Positions 36,801 through 45,743 are shown, numbered from the stretch's first letter. The stretch: 64,000 nucleotides of DNA from Acetobacteraceae bacterium (GCA_003151425.1 PLXO01000214.1:1-64000); one strand, 5' to 3'. Translations and numbers: made by a program. The notes: generated by a model from the sequence alone, not told the origin.

Positions 36801-37484
36801 GAGATCCACGCCAACACGACGGTGGCGCTGGTCGGCGGCGGGCTGGGCAACGCGGTGCTGTTCTCGATCGGCGCGGCGCTGCGCGCGGCGGGATCACGCG
36901 TGATCTACTTCGCCGGCTACAAGCAGGTGCGCGATCGTTACAAGGTCGAGGAAATCGAGCGCGCCGCCGACGTGATCGTGTGGTGCTGCGACGAGGCGCC
37001 GGGGTTCGCGCCAAACCCGGACCGCTCGCAGGACCGGACGATGGTCGGGAACATCGTGCAGGCGATGGCGGCCTATGGGTCCGGCCAGCTCGGCGAACAG
37101 GCAGTGAAGTTGAACGAGGCGGCGCATCTGATCGCCATCGGATCGGACCGGATGATGCAGGCGGTCGGTGCGGCGCGGCATGGCGTGCTGAAACCGTATC
37201 TGTTGGCGGAGCACACGGCGATCGGTTCGATCAATTCGCCGATGCAATGCATGATGAAGGAGGTCTGCGCGCAGTGCCTGCAGCCGCAGGTTGATCCGGA
37301 AACCGGCGCGCGCAGCGTGGTGTTTTCCTGCTTCAACCAGGATCAGGCGCTGGACCGGGTCGATTTCCCGGCGTTGCACGAGCGGCTGTTGCAGAACGGC
37401 GCGCAGGAGAAGCTGACCGCGCAGTGGGTCGATCGAGCGTTGCGGCGGTTGAAGGCGGCGCACCTCGCCGGGGCACTCACGTGA
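33852..37484 (+). CDS. Large composite FAD/NAD(P) and Fe-S oxidoreductase
   Basis: The 1210-residue cytosolic protein has an unrecognised N-terminal domain of about 240 residues, then a GltD-like Cys-rich segment (NYCIWCHEQGKDSCS, then CNDCMKSCIFQRQEP, residues 244-340). A pyridine-nucleotide oxidoreductase domain follows (VLIVGLGPAGFTLAHHL at about 382, VVVIGGGLTAIDTATE at about 550). Next comes a 44-residue tetrapeptide-repeat linker (about 770-814), a ferredoxin reductase-like domain (FRPGQFYRLQNFE), and a C-terminal Cys cluster (CMMKEVCAQC) like PyrK. It probably moves electrons between NAD(P)H and an iron-sulphur partner. No function is assigned. The ATG at 33852 is chosen from where conserved-looking sequence begins. 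Confidence 0.85.
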   Translation: MDADPAAEAQHLRFGLSFDDLADRPGLVRLDRAFLAHLAAEDTGLHARLLAARADPAALEEKAASDLIVALGPHVDAYVAALFGIEDAVLALARRTHALDPVHACKRLFVQRQAVKKHPDPAGFDGPALRVALEARMGAPLTDLGFATNVTAWEAAADVAAIDLALRYAAWAALTPAGQAAHKGTTLFQVPHRIDPMHLVPVETIERDGVTMLRLPEHDWRARDGFALTDAGMTDAQALDQMNYCIWCHEQGKDSCSKGLRDRKTGAFQKSPFGVTLAGCPLDEKISEMHMLRAQGSVLGAFATIAIDNPMMAATGHRICNDCMKSCIFQRQEPVDIPQAETSVLKDVLGLPWGIEIYALLTRWNPLDFARPLPRPDSGRKVLIVGLGPAGFTLAHHLMNDGHTVVAIDGLKIEPLGFDARAPVRDAETLYENLDDRVMAGFGGVAEYGITVRWNKNYLKLVRLLLERRSAFAHFGGVRFGGGATLGMDDAWAMRFDHIALCMGAGKPTVLDIPNGLARGVRAASDFLMALQLTGAAKLSSIANLQVRLPVVVIGGGLTAIDTATESLAYYVRQVEKFSARYGVLVAESGEAAVRAAWNPEEAAIADEFLTHAAALAAERSAASREGRAPALAKLLDGWGGATIAYRRRLIDSPSYTLNHEEVAKALEEGVRFAEGLTPRAVEVDAFGHAAALRVARADGTEMVLPARAILVAAGTQPNTVLAREDGRFKLDGRYFQAIDEAGMPVSPARGLAKPDATHVLMHRVGNAVPDGTTDGAADGTTKGAADGVIDGTTEGTTDGATDGTTEGTTDAAAIGVAGERFVSFFGDLHPSFFGNVVKAMGGAKRGYPIVSQVLARRPASNVSGATLIARCRVELSPRVHAVNRLTPTIVEVVIHAPAAARAFRPGQFYRLQNFEMLAPRVRDATGETVLGMEGLAMTGAWTDPARGLVSVIVLEMGGSSDVCALLQPGEPVVLMGPTGTPTEIHANTTVALVGGGLGNAVLFSIGAALRAAGSRVIYFAGYKQVRDRYKVEEIERAADVIVWCCDEAPGFAPNPDRSQDRTMVGNIVQAMAAYGSGQLGEQAVKLNEAAHLIAIGSDRMMQAVGAARHGVLKPYLLAEHTAIGSINSPMQCMMKEVCAQCLQPQVDPETGARSVVFSCFNQDQALDRVDFPALHERLLQNGAQEKLTAQWVDRALRRLKAAHLAGALT
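36163..36294 (+). repeat. In-frame 12-bp repeat expansion in the flavoprotein gene
   Basis: Eleven 12-bp units encode DGTT, DGAA, DGTT, KGAA, DGVI, DGTT, EGTT, DGAT, DGTT, EGTT and DAAA. The stretch lies between the disulfide-oxidoreductase domain and the ferredoxin reductase-like domain. Confidence 0.9.
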
Positions 37485-37509
37485 TGCACCCGGGCGCTCG
37501 ATCTACCGC

Positions 37510-37713
37510 AAGCAAGGTTCACCACAGAGGCACCGAGACACCGAGACACCGAGACACCGAGACACCGAGAAGGCAGGATATGCGCAGCGCGCGAAGCCAG
37601 CAAATCTCGTTATGGCACGGCGACGTTGCCTCATCGTCATGGCCAAAATGAGAATTCTGGCGCGAAGCGCTATCGATTCCCTTCTCTCTGCCTCTGTGGT
37701 GAACCTTGCTGTC
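37510..37713. repeat. Hairpin element (family H), copy with ACACCGAG units
   Basis: The left arm is AGCAAGGTTCACCACAGAGG and then five ACACCGAG-type units. The right arm TCTGCCTCTGTGGTGAACCT ends in TGCT and pairs with the outer part of the left arm. The loop contains ATATGCGCAGCGCGCGAAG on the left and GGCGCGAAGCGCTATCGA on the right. The extra units in the left arm have no counterpart on the right, so this copy has expanded on one side. Confidence 0.85.
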
Positions 37714-37791
37714 TTGCGGACCATCCGAGATTTCGGACGGTCAGTCTCCTAAGCCCAGCCCCACGCCGACCAATCGATCGACATCCAGCCA

Positions 37792-38526
37792 TCAGGCGGC
37801 GGGTGGAACCGCCATCAGCCGGTCGATGGCCGCCGCCTTGTCCATCCTGAACACGGCGGCGAACTCCGTGGCGAGGCGATCGATGGCGGATTCGAACAGG
37901 CTGCGCCGACTGAAGCTGGACTCGCTGCCATCCAGCGACGGCCGCAGATCGCGGACGACTTCCGCCAGCGACTTGACGCTCCCCGAGTTGATTTTCCCTT
38001 GGTATTCCAGGGCGCGCTTCGTCCACACGAGCCGGCTGGTGTGAGGCCGCCCCCGGATGATGGTCAGCACCTCGACGAACGCCTGCCGGGTGACGGGCCG
38101 GCGCAGGCCGATGTCCTTTGCCTTGCGGACGGGGATGCGCAGGGACATCCGGTTTTCGGCGAACGAGATCTTGATCCAGTTCAGCTTCTGGCCGCCGATC
38201 TCCTCGACGCGGACCTGATCGATCATGCCGATGCCGTGCGCCGGGTAGACCACCAGATCGCCCTTGCGAAACGGCCGGACATCCTGCGACGTGACGGCCG
38301 GCACGATGGTGGCGTCCGCGGACACCCTGGCGATGGCAGGGGCGATGGCAATCGCGGCGGCAATGGCAGGCGCGGCAGTGGCCGGCGCGGTGGAGACGGC
38401 GGTCGCGGCAGTCATTCGTTCAAGCACCTCATTCGTGGCCAGCAGGTTCATCGCGCGGCCGTTCGGGCCATGCTGCGCCAAGCGGCCATGGCCGACGTCC
38501 TCTTGGGGGGAGACAAGCGGGACCAT
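37792..38526 (-). CDS. CarD-family transcriptional regulator
   Basis: The C-terminal 170 residues are CarD-like: FRKGDLVVYPAHGIGMIDQV is the RNA polymerase-interacting Tudor-like domain, followed by the helical DNA-binding part. CarD proteins stabilise open promoter complexes. The N-terminus is about 75 residues longer than usual and Ala-Ile rich. The ATG at 38524-38526 overlaps the stop of the upstream gene (TAATG), which suggests coupling; later starts at 38451 or 38415 are possible. Confidence 0.9.
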   Translation of the reverse strand: MVPLVSPQEDVGHGRLAQHGPNGRAMNLLATNEVLERMTAATAVSTAPATAAPAIAAAIAIAPAIARVSADATIVPAVTSQDVRPFRKGDLVVYPAHGIGMIDQVRVEEIGGQKLNWIKISFAENRMSLRIPVRKAKDIGLRRPVTRQAFVEVLTIIRGRPHTSRLVWTKRALEYQGKINSGSVKSLAEVVRDLRPSLDGSESSFSRRSLFESAIDRLATEFAAVFRMDKAAAIDRLMAVPPAA

Positions 38527-38735
38527 TACGACGCCACGTTCTCGTGGGCCGACAACTGGCCCTCCAGCACGACGCGCTCGTGGCCGTCGCGCGCGTTTTT
38601 CACCCGGTAGCGGATGTCCAGACCCTCGATCGGCAGTAGGCGCAGGACCGTGTAGGCGCCGCTGGGCAGGTGCCTGTCCAGGCGATTGGGGATCAGGTTG
38701 ACCGTCTGCCCGACCTTGAACTTGTGATACGTCAT
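38526..38735 (-). CDS. Small conserved hypothetical protein
   Basis: The 69-residue protein begins MTYHKFKVGQTVNLIPNRLD and continues with YTVLRLLPIEGLDIRYRVKN and ERVVLEGQL. It looks like a small beta-barrel protein of a type frequent in alphaproteobacteria, with no defined role. It overlaps the carD gene start. Confidence 0.75.
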   Translation of the reverse strand: MTYHKFKVGQTVNLIPNRLDRHLPSGAYTVLRLLPIEGLDIRYRVKNARDGHERVVLEGQLSAHENVAS

Positions 38736-38787
38736 GGTCGGCCTCGCTAGGACCGGCGCCATGCGTGCACGGCGCCGGGCGCTAGGG

Positions 38788-38994
38788 TCAGACAGATTGC
38801 AGGTTCTCCGCCGATAGCTTGCCCTGCTGGCCTTTCTGGACCTCGTAGCTGATCTTCTGGCCCTCGTTCAGGTTGCCGATCCCCGACCGCTCGACGGCCG
38901 AGATGTGCACGAAGACGTCCTTGGAGCCGTCATCCGGCTGGATGAATCCATAGCCCTTTTTGGCGTTGAACCATTTGACCGTGCCTGTCGACAT
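38788..38994 (-). CDS. Cold-shock protein (CspA family)
   Basis: The 68-residue RNA/DNA-binding protein has both RNP motifs, KGYGFIQ and DVFVHIS, and the usual start [20 protein letters not shown] long upstream leader (38995-39270) with GC-rich repeats may act as a structured 5' leader, as in other csp genes. Confidence 0.96.
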   Translation of the reverse strand: MSTGTVKWFNAKKGYGFIQPDDGSKDVFVHISAVERSGIGNLNEGQKISYEVQKGQQGKLSAENLQSV

Positions 38995-39273
38995 CGTATC
39001 ACTCCGAGATATCGGCGGCCCGCACGCTGCGAGCCGGATTACTCTTCTGGGGGAGAGCTTCGAGATGCGACAACGCCGCACACACTCACGAGCGGCCCGG
39101 ATCGAAAAGTGCCGATACGGGCGTATATAGGCGATCCGCGCCCGGATTGCCAGGGCAGATCGCCCCGCGGCAGATCGCCCGAGTGCGGGGAGCCCGAGTG
39201 CGGGTCGCCAGAGGGCCAGCGGACCGGGAGGTCCGCATTGTAGTCCCCGGCCGGGCGGCTCTAGCGATCTCAT

Positions 39274-39786
39274 CGGGCTTGACCTAGGTCACCGCGCGGC
39301 GATGGCCGAAGTCGCGCGGTGGCAGAGGCACCGATGGGGTGGCGCACCGATGGGTTGGTGTACCGGTCAGGGTTGTGCACCGGCGGACAATTCTATGTCG
39401 GACTTTATGTCGAGTGGTAATATCGGTCTCTAATTCCATAATCGGAATGGCATGTCCCGCCAAGGCAAAGACCTGGATCGCGCACAACCGGTAGTTGACG
39501 GCTGCGGCCGATCCCTTCAGGTTGCCTTCCGGCTGAAAATGGTAGCGGACATTGCTTCCAACCGAGACCGATCGACCGGGATGATCGTACCGCTAGGGAA
39601 TTGGTTTATGCGTGAGTGGGTCCGTGCCGATCAATATGATCAAACACAGGACAAGATGCCGCGCTTTGGCTGACAACGCTGTCGGCGCGTGCATGACGTC
39701 GCCGCGTCGTCTTCTCGCGCACTGCGTATTGGTCTGGTGCTGCGAAGCGGCCGGGATAGCGGCCTTGCAGCGAGAGGGACAGTCGG
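39274..39786. other. Intergenic region with a doubtful 73-codon frame
   Basis: Most of this 513-bp stretch is more AT-rich than its surroundings. One frame, 39452-39673 on the plus strand, would encode 73 residues (MSRQGKDLDRAQPVVDGCGR at the start). It has no family match and no clear ribosome-binding site, so I do not call it a gene. Confidence 0.4.
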
Positions 39787-40818
39787 ATGGATCGATCGAT
39801 CAGCGCGGGCAATCCACGTTTTTTTGCCTGCACCGGCCCGCATCCCCTTGCAACGGTGGCCGCGGCGGCTGGTTGCAGCTTCCCGCAGAGTGACCTTCTG
39901 CTGACCGGACTTGCAGCACTCGAGACCGCCGGGCCGAGCGAAATCAGCTTCGTCGGCCACCGTCGCCACGCCGCGGCGCTGGCCAAGACGCACGCCGGCG
40001 CGGTGCTCGTCCGCCCGGACATGCAGGCGAACGTCCCTGCCGGCTCGGTGGCGCTGATCACGGCCGATCCCCCGGGCGGCTGGGCGCAGGTCGCGAAGCT
40101 GTTCCATCCAATGCAAGCTGTCAGGCCCGGCATCGACCGCTCCGCGGTGGTGGCGGACAGCGCTGTCGTCGACGCCTCGGTCGAGGTCCGTGCGCACGCC
40201 GTGATCGACGCGCACGCCGAAATCGGCCCGCGCTGCAGGATCGGCCCGGGTGCCGTGATCGGCGAGGGCGTCGTGCTTGGTCCGGATTGCCGGATCGGCG
40301 CGCATGTCAGCATCAGCCACGCGATCCTTGGCGCCAGGGTCACCATCTTTCCGGGCGCCAGGATCGGCCAGGAAGGCTTCGGCTTCACCATCTCGCCACT
40401 TGGGTTTCAGACCGTTCCGCAGCTTGGCCTGGTCATCCTGGAGGACGATGTCGAAGTGGGCGCCAACACCACGATCGATCGCGGCTCCTTGCGCGACACG
40501 GTCATCGGCACCGGCACGCGATTGGATAACCTGGTCCAGATCGCCCACAACGTGCGGATCGGGCGGTATTGCGCGGTGGCCGCGCTGGTCGGCATCTCGG
40601 GCTCGGCGGAGATCGGCGATTTCGTCGTGCTCGGCGGCCAGGCCGGGCTGGCGGACCATGTGCGAGTCGGGACCCGGGCGCAGGTCGGCGCGCAGGCGGG
40701 CGTCATGTCGGACATCGATACCGGGGCGGTGGTGGTTGGCAGCCCGGCCCGGCCGGCCCGCGAGGTGTTCCGCGAGATCGCGACGCTGAAGCGGCTGGCC
40801 CGCCCCAACCAAGCTTGA
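39787..40818 (+). CDS. lpxD: UDP-3-O-acylglucosamine N-acyltransferase
   Basis: LpxD adds the second acyl chain in lipid A synthesis. The 343-residue protein has the N-terminal uridine-binding domain ([20 protein letters not shown]) and a left-handed beta-helix of hexapeptide repeats ([20 protein letters not shown]). The catalytic His is in [13 protein letters not shown]. No other lpx, bamA or fabZ gene is adjacent, so the usual lpx cluster is not kept here. Confidence 0.95.
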   Translation: MDRSISAGNPRFFACTGPHPLATVAAAAGCSFPQSDLLLTGLAALETAGPSEISFVGHRRHAAALAKTHAGAVLVRPDMQANVPAGSVALITADPPGGWAQVAKLFHPMQAVRPGIDRSAVVADSAVVDASVEVRAHAVIDAHAEIGPRCRIGPGAVIGEGVVLGPDCRIGAHVSISHAILGARVTIFPGARIGQEGFGFTISPLGFQTVPQLGLVILEDDVEVGANTTIDRGSLRDTVIGTGTRLDNLVQIAHNVRIGRYCAVAALVGISGSAEIGDFVVLGGQAGLADHVRVGTRAQVGAQAGVMSDIDTGAVVVGSPARPAREVFREIATLKRLARPNQA

Positions 40819-41033
40819 CGGCTCGGGGCATGACGGTGCGGGCATGAGGGCGCGGGCGTGACGACGCCGGGCGTGACGGTGCGGGACGTGATGGGCGTGA
40901 GGGCGACCCGGGCTCGAGGTCGTCAGCATCCGGCAATACGTACCGCAGGACCCCTCCGCCCGTCCTTGGTCCGCTTCGCGGCCCAAGCCCTCAAGGGGAG
41001 GGGGAGAAGCGATCGGGCAGTCACGCCGCTGCG
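40819..41033. repeat. Short-period repeat downstream of lpxD and half copy of family A
   Basis: From 40818 to about 40920 there are imperfect 14- or 15-base units of the type TGACGGTGCGGGCA. At 40949-41008 a right half of family A follows (CTTGGTCCGCTTCGCGGCCC then CTCAAGGGGAGGGGGAG). Confidence 0.75.
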
Positions 41034-41987
41034 TCAGCGAGCATGGCTCCAGCTTGCGTCCCCGGCGCCGCCCGCGGGGTAGGACGAAAAGGGGCCGCGC
41101 AGCTTCGTGGGCAGCAGCGGCAGCGCGTGCGCGCTGGCGAGCAGCAGCAGGCGGCGCGCGCTCGGCAGGGCGCGCACCGAGCGGTGCAGCCAGTCGCGGC
41201 CGGCATGGCACTTGCCGTGGCGGATCAGTTCGCGTCCGATGACCCAATGGCTCTCGGCCTCGGCGCGCAGCCGCAGCGAGGCCAAGCGAGTCGGACCCAG
41301 TCGGCTCAGCAGGGCCGGATTGGCAAAGATGGTGTCCAGGCAGGCCGCGAAGGCGGCGGGGTCGGTGGCGAGGCGGTAACACGCGCCGCCGGGGCGAACG
41401 CGGACATGCAGCACCGGTGCTTTGCCATGCGCGACGGCGAAGGGACCGAGCAGGGCGAGGCGGATCAGGTAGTCCCAGTCCTCGCCATAGGCGAGTCCCG
41501 GACAGAACGGACCGGCTTCGATCGCGGCGGCGCGGCGGATCAGCAAATGCCCGGCATTGGCGAAGCGGTTGCGGCGCAGCAGGGCATCCAGCAGATCGCC
41601 ACCGGACGGGCGCAGAACGCGCCCTGCGAGCGCACAAGGGCCGGCGGCGGCCACCGCCCGCGGGGCGGCGCATAGCGCGGCGACCAGGCGGGTCAGCGCG
41701 TCCGGCGCCAGCCAGTCGTCGGCGTCGAGGAACAGCACCGCCTCGGCGCTGGGATCGAGCGCTGCGAGACCGCGGTTGCGCGCGGAGGATACGCCTGCAT
41801 TGGCCTGGCGCAGCAGCGTCACCCGGTCGTCGGGGAAGCCGCCGGCCAAGCTGGCGGTGGCGTCGGTCGAGCCATCGTCGACCACCACCATCCGCCAGTT
41901 TGCATGGGTTTGCGCGATGACCGAGCGGATGGTCTCGGCGATCCAGGGGGCCACATTCCAGGCCGGGGTCACGATGCCGACACGCAT
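41034..41987 (-). CDS. Family 2 glycosyltransferase
   Basis: The 317-residue protein has GT-A fold motifs: VGIVTPAWNVAPWIAETIRS, VVVDDGSTDAT, NRGLAAL and FLDADDW (the DxD-type metal and nucleotide site). A GEDWDYLIRLALLG segment supplies the acceptor side. There are no membrane spans. It could act on cell-surface polysaccharide; the acceptor is unknown. Confidence 0.93.
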   Translation of the reverse strand: MRVGIVTPAWNVAPWIAETIRSVIAQTHANWRMVVVDDGSTDATASLAGGFPDDRVTLLRQANAGVSSARNRGLAALDPSAEAVLFLDADDWLAPDALTRLVAALCAAPRAVAAAGPCALAGRVLRPSGGDLLDALLRRNRFANAGHLLIRRAAAIEAGPFCPGLAYGEDWDYLIRLALLGPFAVAHGKAPVLHVRVRPGGACYRLATDPAAFAACLDTIFANPALLSRLGPTRLASLRLRAEAESHWVIGRELIRHGKCHAGRDWLHRSVRALPSARRLLLLASAHALPLLPTKLRGPFSSYPAGGAGDASWSHAR

Positions 41988-42083
41988 GCCGCCCGCTCCA
42001 CGAGGGATCGCGCAACCGTAACGGGAAAGCGGTGAAGATCCGGTTAACCGGCGGGCACGCTATCCGTCCGCTGGCGCGGCGAG

Positions 42084-42890
42084 CTACCCCGCCAGCTCGC
42101 GTGATCGCCTCGTCGCCGCGTCGATTGCCTGTCGCATCGCCAGCGGCCAGGCGTCGGCTGCCATCAGCACCTGCAATGCGCGCTCGGTGGTGCCGGCCGG
42201 GCTGGTGACCGCCTTGCGCAGCGCCGCCGCGTCCTCCGTGCTCGCCGCCAGCAGCGCGCCGGACCCGGACACCGTCCGGCGTGCCAGCAGCCGGGCGAGA
42301 TCGGCGGGGATGCCCTGCTCGATCGCCGCCTGCTCCATCAGTTCGGCCAGCAGGAAGACATACGCTGGCCCGCTGCCGGAGACGGCGGTGACCGGGTCGA
42401 GCAGGGCCTCGTCGTCCACCCACGCCACCGCGCCGATCGCCTCCAGCAGCGTGTGGCACAGCGCGCGTTGAGGCTCGGTGACGCCACCTCCAGGGCAGGC
42501 AACCGTCACGCCCTGGCGCACCGCGGCCGGCGTGTTCGGCATGGCGCGGACGATCGATGCGGTGTTGCCGAGCAGGGCACGGATGCCGCCGATGGTGCGG
42601 CCGGCCATGATCGACAGGAACACCGCCCCGCCGGCGAAGCGCGCATGCGGCGGCAGCGCCTCGGCCGCGCTCTGCGGCTTCACGGCCAGGACGACGGCGG
42701 CGGGGGTGAACCCGGCGGGGATCGCGGCGGCGTCGGCGACCACGGTCAGATCGGGTCCCGCCAGCGCGGCGGCCGACGGCGCGGGGTCGACCGCCACCGA
42801 CGGCGCCAAACCGCGCTCGCGCCAGCCGGACAGCATCGCGCTGCCCATGCGGCCACAACCGACCAGCAGGATCGGCGGAATTGTGCTCAT
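42084..42890 (-). CDS. proC: Pyrroline-5-carboxylate reductase
   Basis: ProC makes proline from pyrroline-5-carboxylate with NAD(P)H. The 268-residue protein has GCGRMGSAMLSGW (Rossmann), VLAVKPQ, IVRAMPNTPAAVRQGVTVAC and the active-site segments VSGSGPAYVFLLAELM and VTSPAGTTERAL. Confidence 0.95.
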   Translation of the reverse strand: MSTIPPILLVGCGRMGSAMLSGWRERGLAPSVAVDPAPSAAALAGPDLTVVADAAAIPAGFTPAAVVLAVKPQSAAEALPPHARFAGGAVFLSIMAGRTIGGIRALLGNTASIVRAMPNTPAAVRQGVTVACPGGGVTEPQRALCHTLLEAIGAVAWVDDEALLDPVTAVSGSGPAYVFLLAELMEQAAIEQGIPADLARLLARRTVSGSGALLAASTEDAAALRKAVTSPAGTTERALQVLMAADAWPLAMRQAIDAATRRSRELAG

Positions 42891-43144
42891 GTCCTCCCTC
42901 GCGTCCGGTTCATGTGTTGGGCGGACAGTGGCACGTTCAGGGCTTGTGGGGCAGACCCCTCTCGCAACCCGGGTCCGGGTCGTGACTGTGGTTCGCCGGG
43001 AAAGTCCGCCGCGGAGCGCGAGACCACGCGGAGGAATAACTGAAACCGGCGGCGGTTCACCTGAGATTGCAGGTCAACCGCCGCCGGTATCACATCACGC
43101 GTAAGATCATCCTCCGCCCCGCCGGGGCGGATGTGGCTTGTCTA

Positions 43145-44401
43145 CTACGGCCAAACCTTCTTCGGGTTCTTGCCAATCGAGAACGTCTTCGGATCGGCCG
43201 AGATGAACTCGTAGACAGCGGGCTTGAACTTCGCGCATTGGCCGTGCGTGTCGCAGCCGATCGGTCCGCTCAGTCCATCGAACTTCACTGCGAACACGGC
43301 GTCGTGGAACGCCTTCTTGCCGATGTAGAGATTACCGTCCTTGTCGGTCTTCGCTACCTTCTTGATCGCCGTGACGGCCATCTCCGCGGCGTCATAGGCG
43401 TTGGCGTGGTAGCCGGAGATCGGCGCCTCGCTATAGACCTTCTTGTACTCCGCAACGAATGCCGGATAGCCCTTGCCCATCGTGTCGACCGATACGTCCG
43501 GATAGGCGATATGGAAGCCCGCCACCGCCGGCCCGGAAGCCTCGATGAATTCCGCCGCCATCAGCGAGCCGCCGCCGAGTATCCCGGTGTGCTCCAGTCC
43601 GGAAACTTCCTTCGACTGGCGCAGCATTTGCGCCGCCGCGGCAACGAAAATCGGCATGTAGATCACATCCGGCTTCTCGGCGGCGATCTTGGTCAGCACC
43701 GGATGCATGTCCACGTCGGTTGGCGCGACCGCCTCCGTCGACAGGACCTTACCGCCCATCGCGGTGAAGTTCTTGGCGGCGACGACAGCAAGCTGCTGGG
43801 CGTAGGCGCTGCCATCATGGACCGCCACGATCGTCTTCGCCTTCATCACCTCGGACATGTATTTCGCGTCCGACGCGCCCTGATCGATGTCGCTCGCGAT
43901 CGTGCGGCCGAAGCCGTCATATTGCGCCCCGCGGTCCGGCGCGGTCAGCGACGGTGCCGAGCAGGCGTTGCAGATGTTGGTGATGCCCTGCTGCCAAAGG
44001 ATCGGGGCGGCCGGGGTGGCGGCGCTGGAGCAGGCGCCCCCCAGCACGATGAAGATCTGCGGGTTCGATGCCAGCTTGGTCGCCGCCGTCTGGCCGCCCT
44101 CGGCGCTGCACAGATCGTCCTCGACGGTGAGCTTGATCGGGTGGCCAAGCAGCTTGTCGCCGATATTCTTGAAGGCGAGCTCGGCACCGCGCTTGGAATC
44201 GATGCCCATCGCGGTGTCGGCGCCGGATATCACCCAGTATGCGCCGATGATGATCGGCGCGCCCTTCGGTATCTTGACGACGCCGAGATCGTCGGTCACC
44301 GGACCGAGCGTCTGGGCCGCGAACACCGGATGAGCCAACAACAAAGCCAGCCCGACGACGGTGGCGCGGGCCAGGCAACGGCGGACAATGGCGAAAATCA
44401 T
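43145..44401 (-). CDS. Branched-chain amino acid-type ABC transporter substrate-binding protein
   Basis: The 418-residue protein has a Sec signal (ARATVVGLALLLAHPVFA) and a Leu-binding-protein fold: IIIGAYWVISGADTAMGIDS, LTVEDDLCSAEGGQTAATKL, and VLGGACSSAATPAA. Cleavage is near residue 28. It has no permease genes beside it. The ATG follows GGGGAGC. A racemase-family gene lies 262 bp upstream on the same strand. Confidence 0.92.
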   Translation of the reverse strand: MIFAIVRRCLARATVVGLALLLAHPVFAAQTLGPVTDDLGVVKIPKGAPIIIGAYWVISGADTAMGIDSKRGAELAFKNIGDKLLGHPIKLTVEDDLCSAEGGQTAATKLASNPQIFIVLGGACSSAATPAAPILWQQGITNICNACSAPSLTAPDRGAQYDGFGRTIASDIDQGASDAKYMSEVMKAKTIVAVHDGSAYAQQLAVVAAKNFTAMGGKVLSTEAVAPTDVDMHPVLTKIAAEKPDVIYMPIFVAAAAQMLRQSKEVSGLEHTGILGGGSLMAAEFIEASGPAVAGFHIAYPDVSVDTMGKGYPAFVAEYKKVYSEAPISGYHANAYDAAEMAVTAIKKVAKTDKDGNLYIGKKAFHDAVFAVKFDGLSGPIGCDTHGQCAKFKPAVYEFISADPKTFSIGKNPKKVWP

Positions 44402-44662
44402 TCGCAAGCTCCCCACTTCAGGCAAAGGTTTCAAGAGACGACGGCCCCCCAGCGGCTTCGCGGTACGGAGGTCAACACGCCCGCACCCGCCGCATGGCAA
44501 GCATGCCGCAACCGTATAACGAAAGTCAACGATCGGTAACGATACGAGGCATAGGCTGATATTCCTAGTCTTGCGTCCATCGCCTGCTGGCGGATCGCGG
44601 CGTATCGCTGTCGAGGCGGCGCCCGCTACAGCCTGCACGATACAAAGCCGCTGATGCGTCTG

Positions 44663-45499
44663 TCACGACTTCGACGCCCCCTCCGGCGCCCGCACCGTCG
44701 GGTAGATCCCCGCCCCGTAATGCGCGCGCAGCTCCTCGATCTGATCCGGCGGCGGCGGCGCATAGCACAGCCGCTTGCTGGTGAACCCGCCGCCCATCAG
44801 CCGGTTCAGCCGCACCGCCATCTCACCAAGTTTCACCAGGTTGGTGATGCCGTTCAGGATCGGCACGCCGGTCTCCGTCGCGTGGATGCCGTTGTCCGCC
44901 AGCAGCGCCATCACCACGCCGCCGGCGGCGATCACCACCTCGGCCCCCGCGTCGGTGTTGGCCCGTGCCGCCTGGTTGAACTGCGCAACGATCCGCTCGC
45001 GCGCCACCGGATCGTCGAACCCCTCCTTCAGATCGAGGATCCGGTCGATCGACATCCGGTTGACCGCCGCCAGCCGATCCTTCAGTCCATAGCGCACCAC
45101 GTTCTCCACGATACGCGGCGTGAATTTCTCGTTGATCGTCACCAGCGAGAAGTTCGCCCCCATCATGCACGCAACGTGCAGCGCGGATTCGCACAGCCCC
45201 AGCACCGGAATATTCGCAATCTCGCGCGCGGCATGCAGGCCCGGATCGGCGATGTTGCCAATCAGGAACGCATCGCAGCCCTCGCGCACCGCACGGCCGA
45301 CATTCTCCAACACCTCGGCGGTCTCGATGAATTCCAGATAGCGGTAGTGATCGCCCGCGCCACCGACGCCGGTGATGCCGTGCGCGTCGATCACCGTGTC
45401 CGGGTCCTTCACCGCCTGCAGGATGCGGCCCAGCGTGCGAGGGTAGCCGCCCCAGGAGGTCTGGCGCGACATGCTTTGATACCAGAGTTTCATTGCCAT
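44663..45499 (-). CDS. Asp/Glu/hydantoin racemase family protein
   Basis: The 278-residue protein has two Cys-containing motifs typical of cofactor-free racemases. LGLCESALHVACMMGANF holds the first; where the second Cys is expected there is VVIAAGGVVMALLADNG, so the second catalytic Cys may be absent. Also visible are WYQSMSRQTSWGGYPRTL and NIADPGLHAAREIANIPV. Loss of one Cys would argue for a non-racemase role, such as maleate isomerase-like or decarboxylase chemistry. It lies upstream of the binding-protein gene. Confidence 0.82.
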   Translation of the reverse strand: MAMKLWYQSMSRQTSWGGYPRTLGRILQAVKDPDTVIDAHGITGVGGAGDHYRYLEFIETAEVLENVGRAVREGCDAFLIGNIADPGLHAAREIANIPVLGLCESALHVACMMGANFSLVTINEKFTPRIVENVVRYGLKDRLAAVNRMSIDRILDLKEGFDDPVARERIVAQFNQAARANTDAGAEVVIAAGGVVMALLADNGIHATETGVPILNGITNLVKLGEMAVRLNRLMGGGFTSKRLCYAPPPPDQIEELRAHYGAGIYPTVRAPEGASKS

Positions 45500-45603
45500 T
45501 TCTGTCCATTCCCTGTCGCGGCGCTGGTGGCTGATCCTGGTGCCGGCGTACTATTCGGGACCGACTGATTTCGATTGGAAGTTGGTAAATCCCGGGGCGT
45601 ACC

Positions 45604-45741
45604 ATTCTCCCCCTCCCCTTGAGGGAGGGGGATGGGGGGAGGGGTTGGTGCCGGGGTCGCACCGAACATTCTCACCGCGTCGACCCCTCCCCCCGCCCTT
45701 GGTCCGCTTCGCGGCCCAAGCCCTCAAGGGGAGGGGGAGAA
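45604..45741. repeat. GC-rich palindromic repeat, family A, copy with full arms
   Basis: CCCCTCCCCTTGAGGGAGGG at the left and CTTGGTCCGCTTCGCGGCCC then CTCAAGGGGAGGGGGAG at the right. It fills the gap between the racemase-family gene and the aldolase gene. Confidence 0.85.
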
Positions 45742-45743
45742 CA

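Noticed and set aside
39452-39673. 73-codon gene in the lpxD upstream region
   Set aside because: No ribosome-binding site, no family resemblance and low-quality composition; listed only as an open frame.
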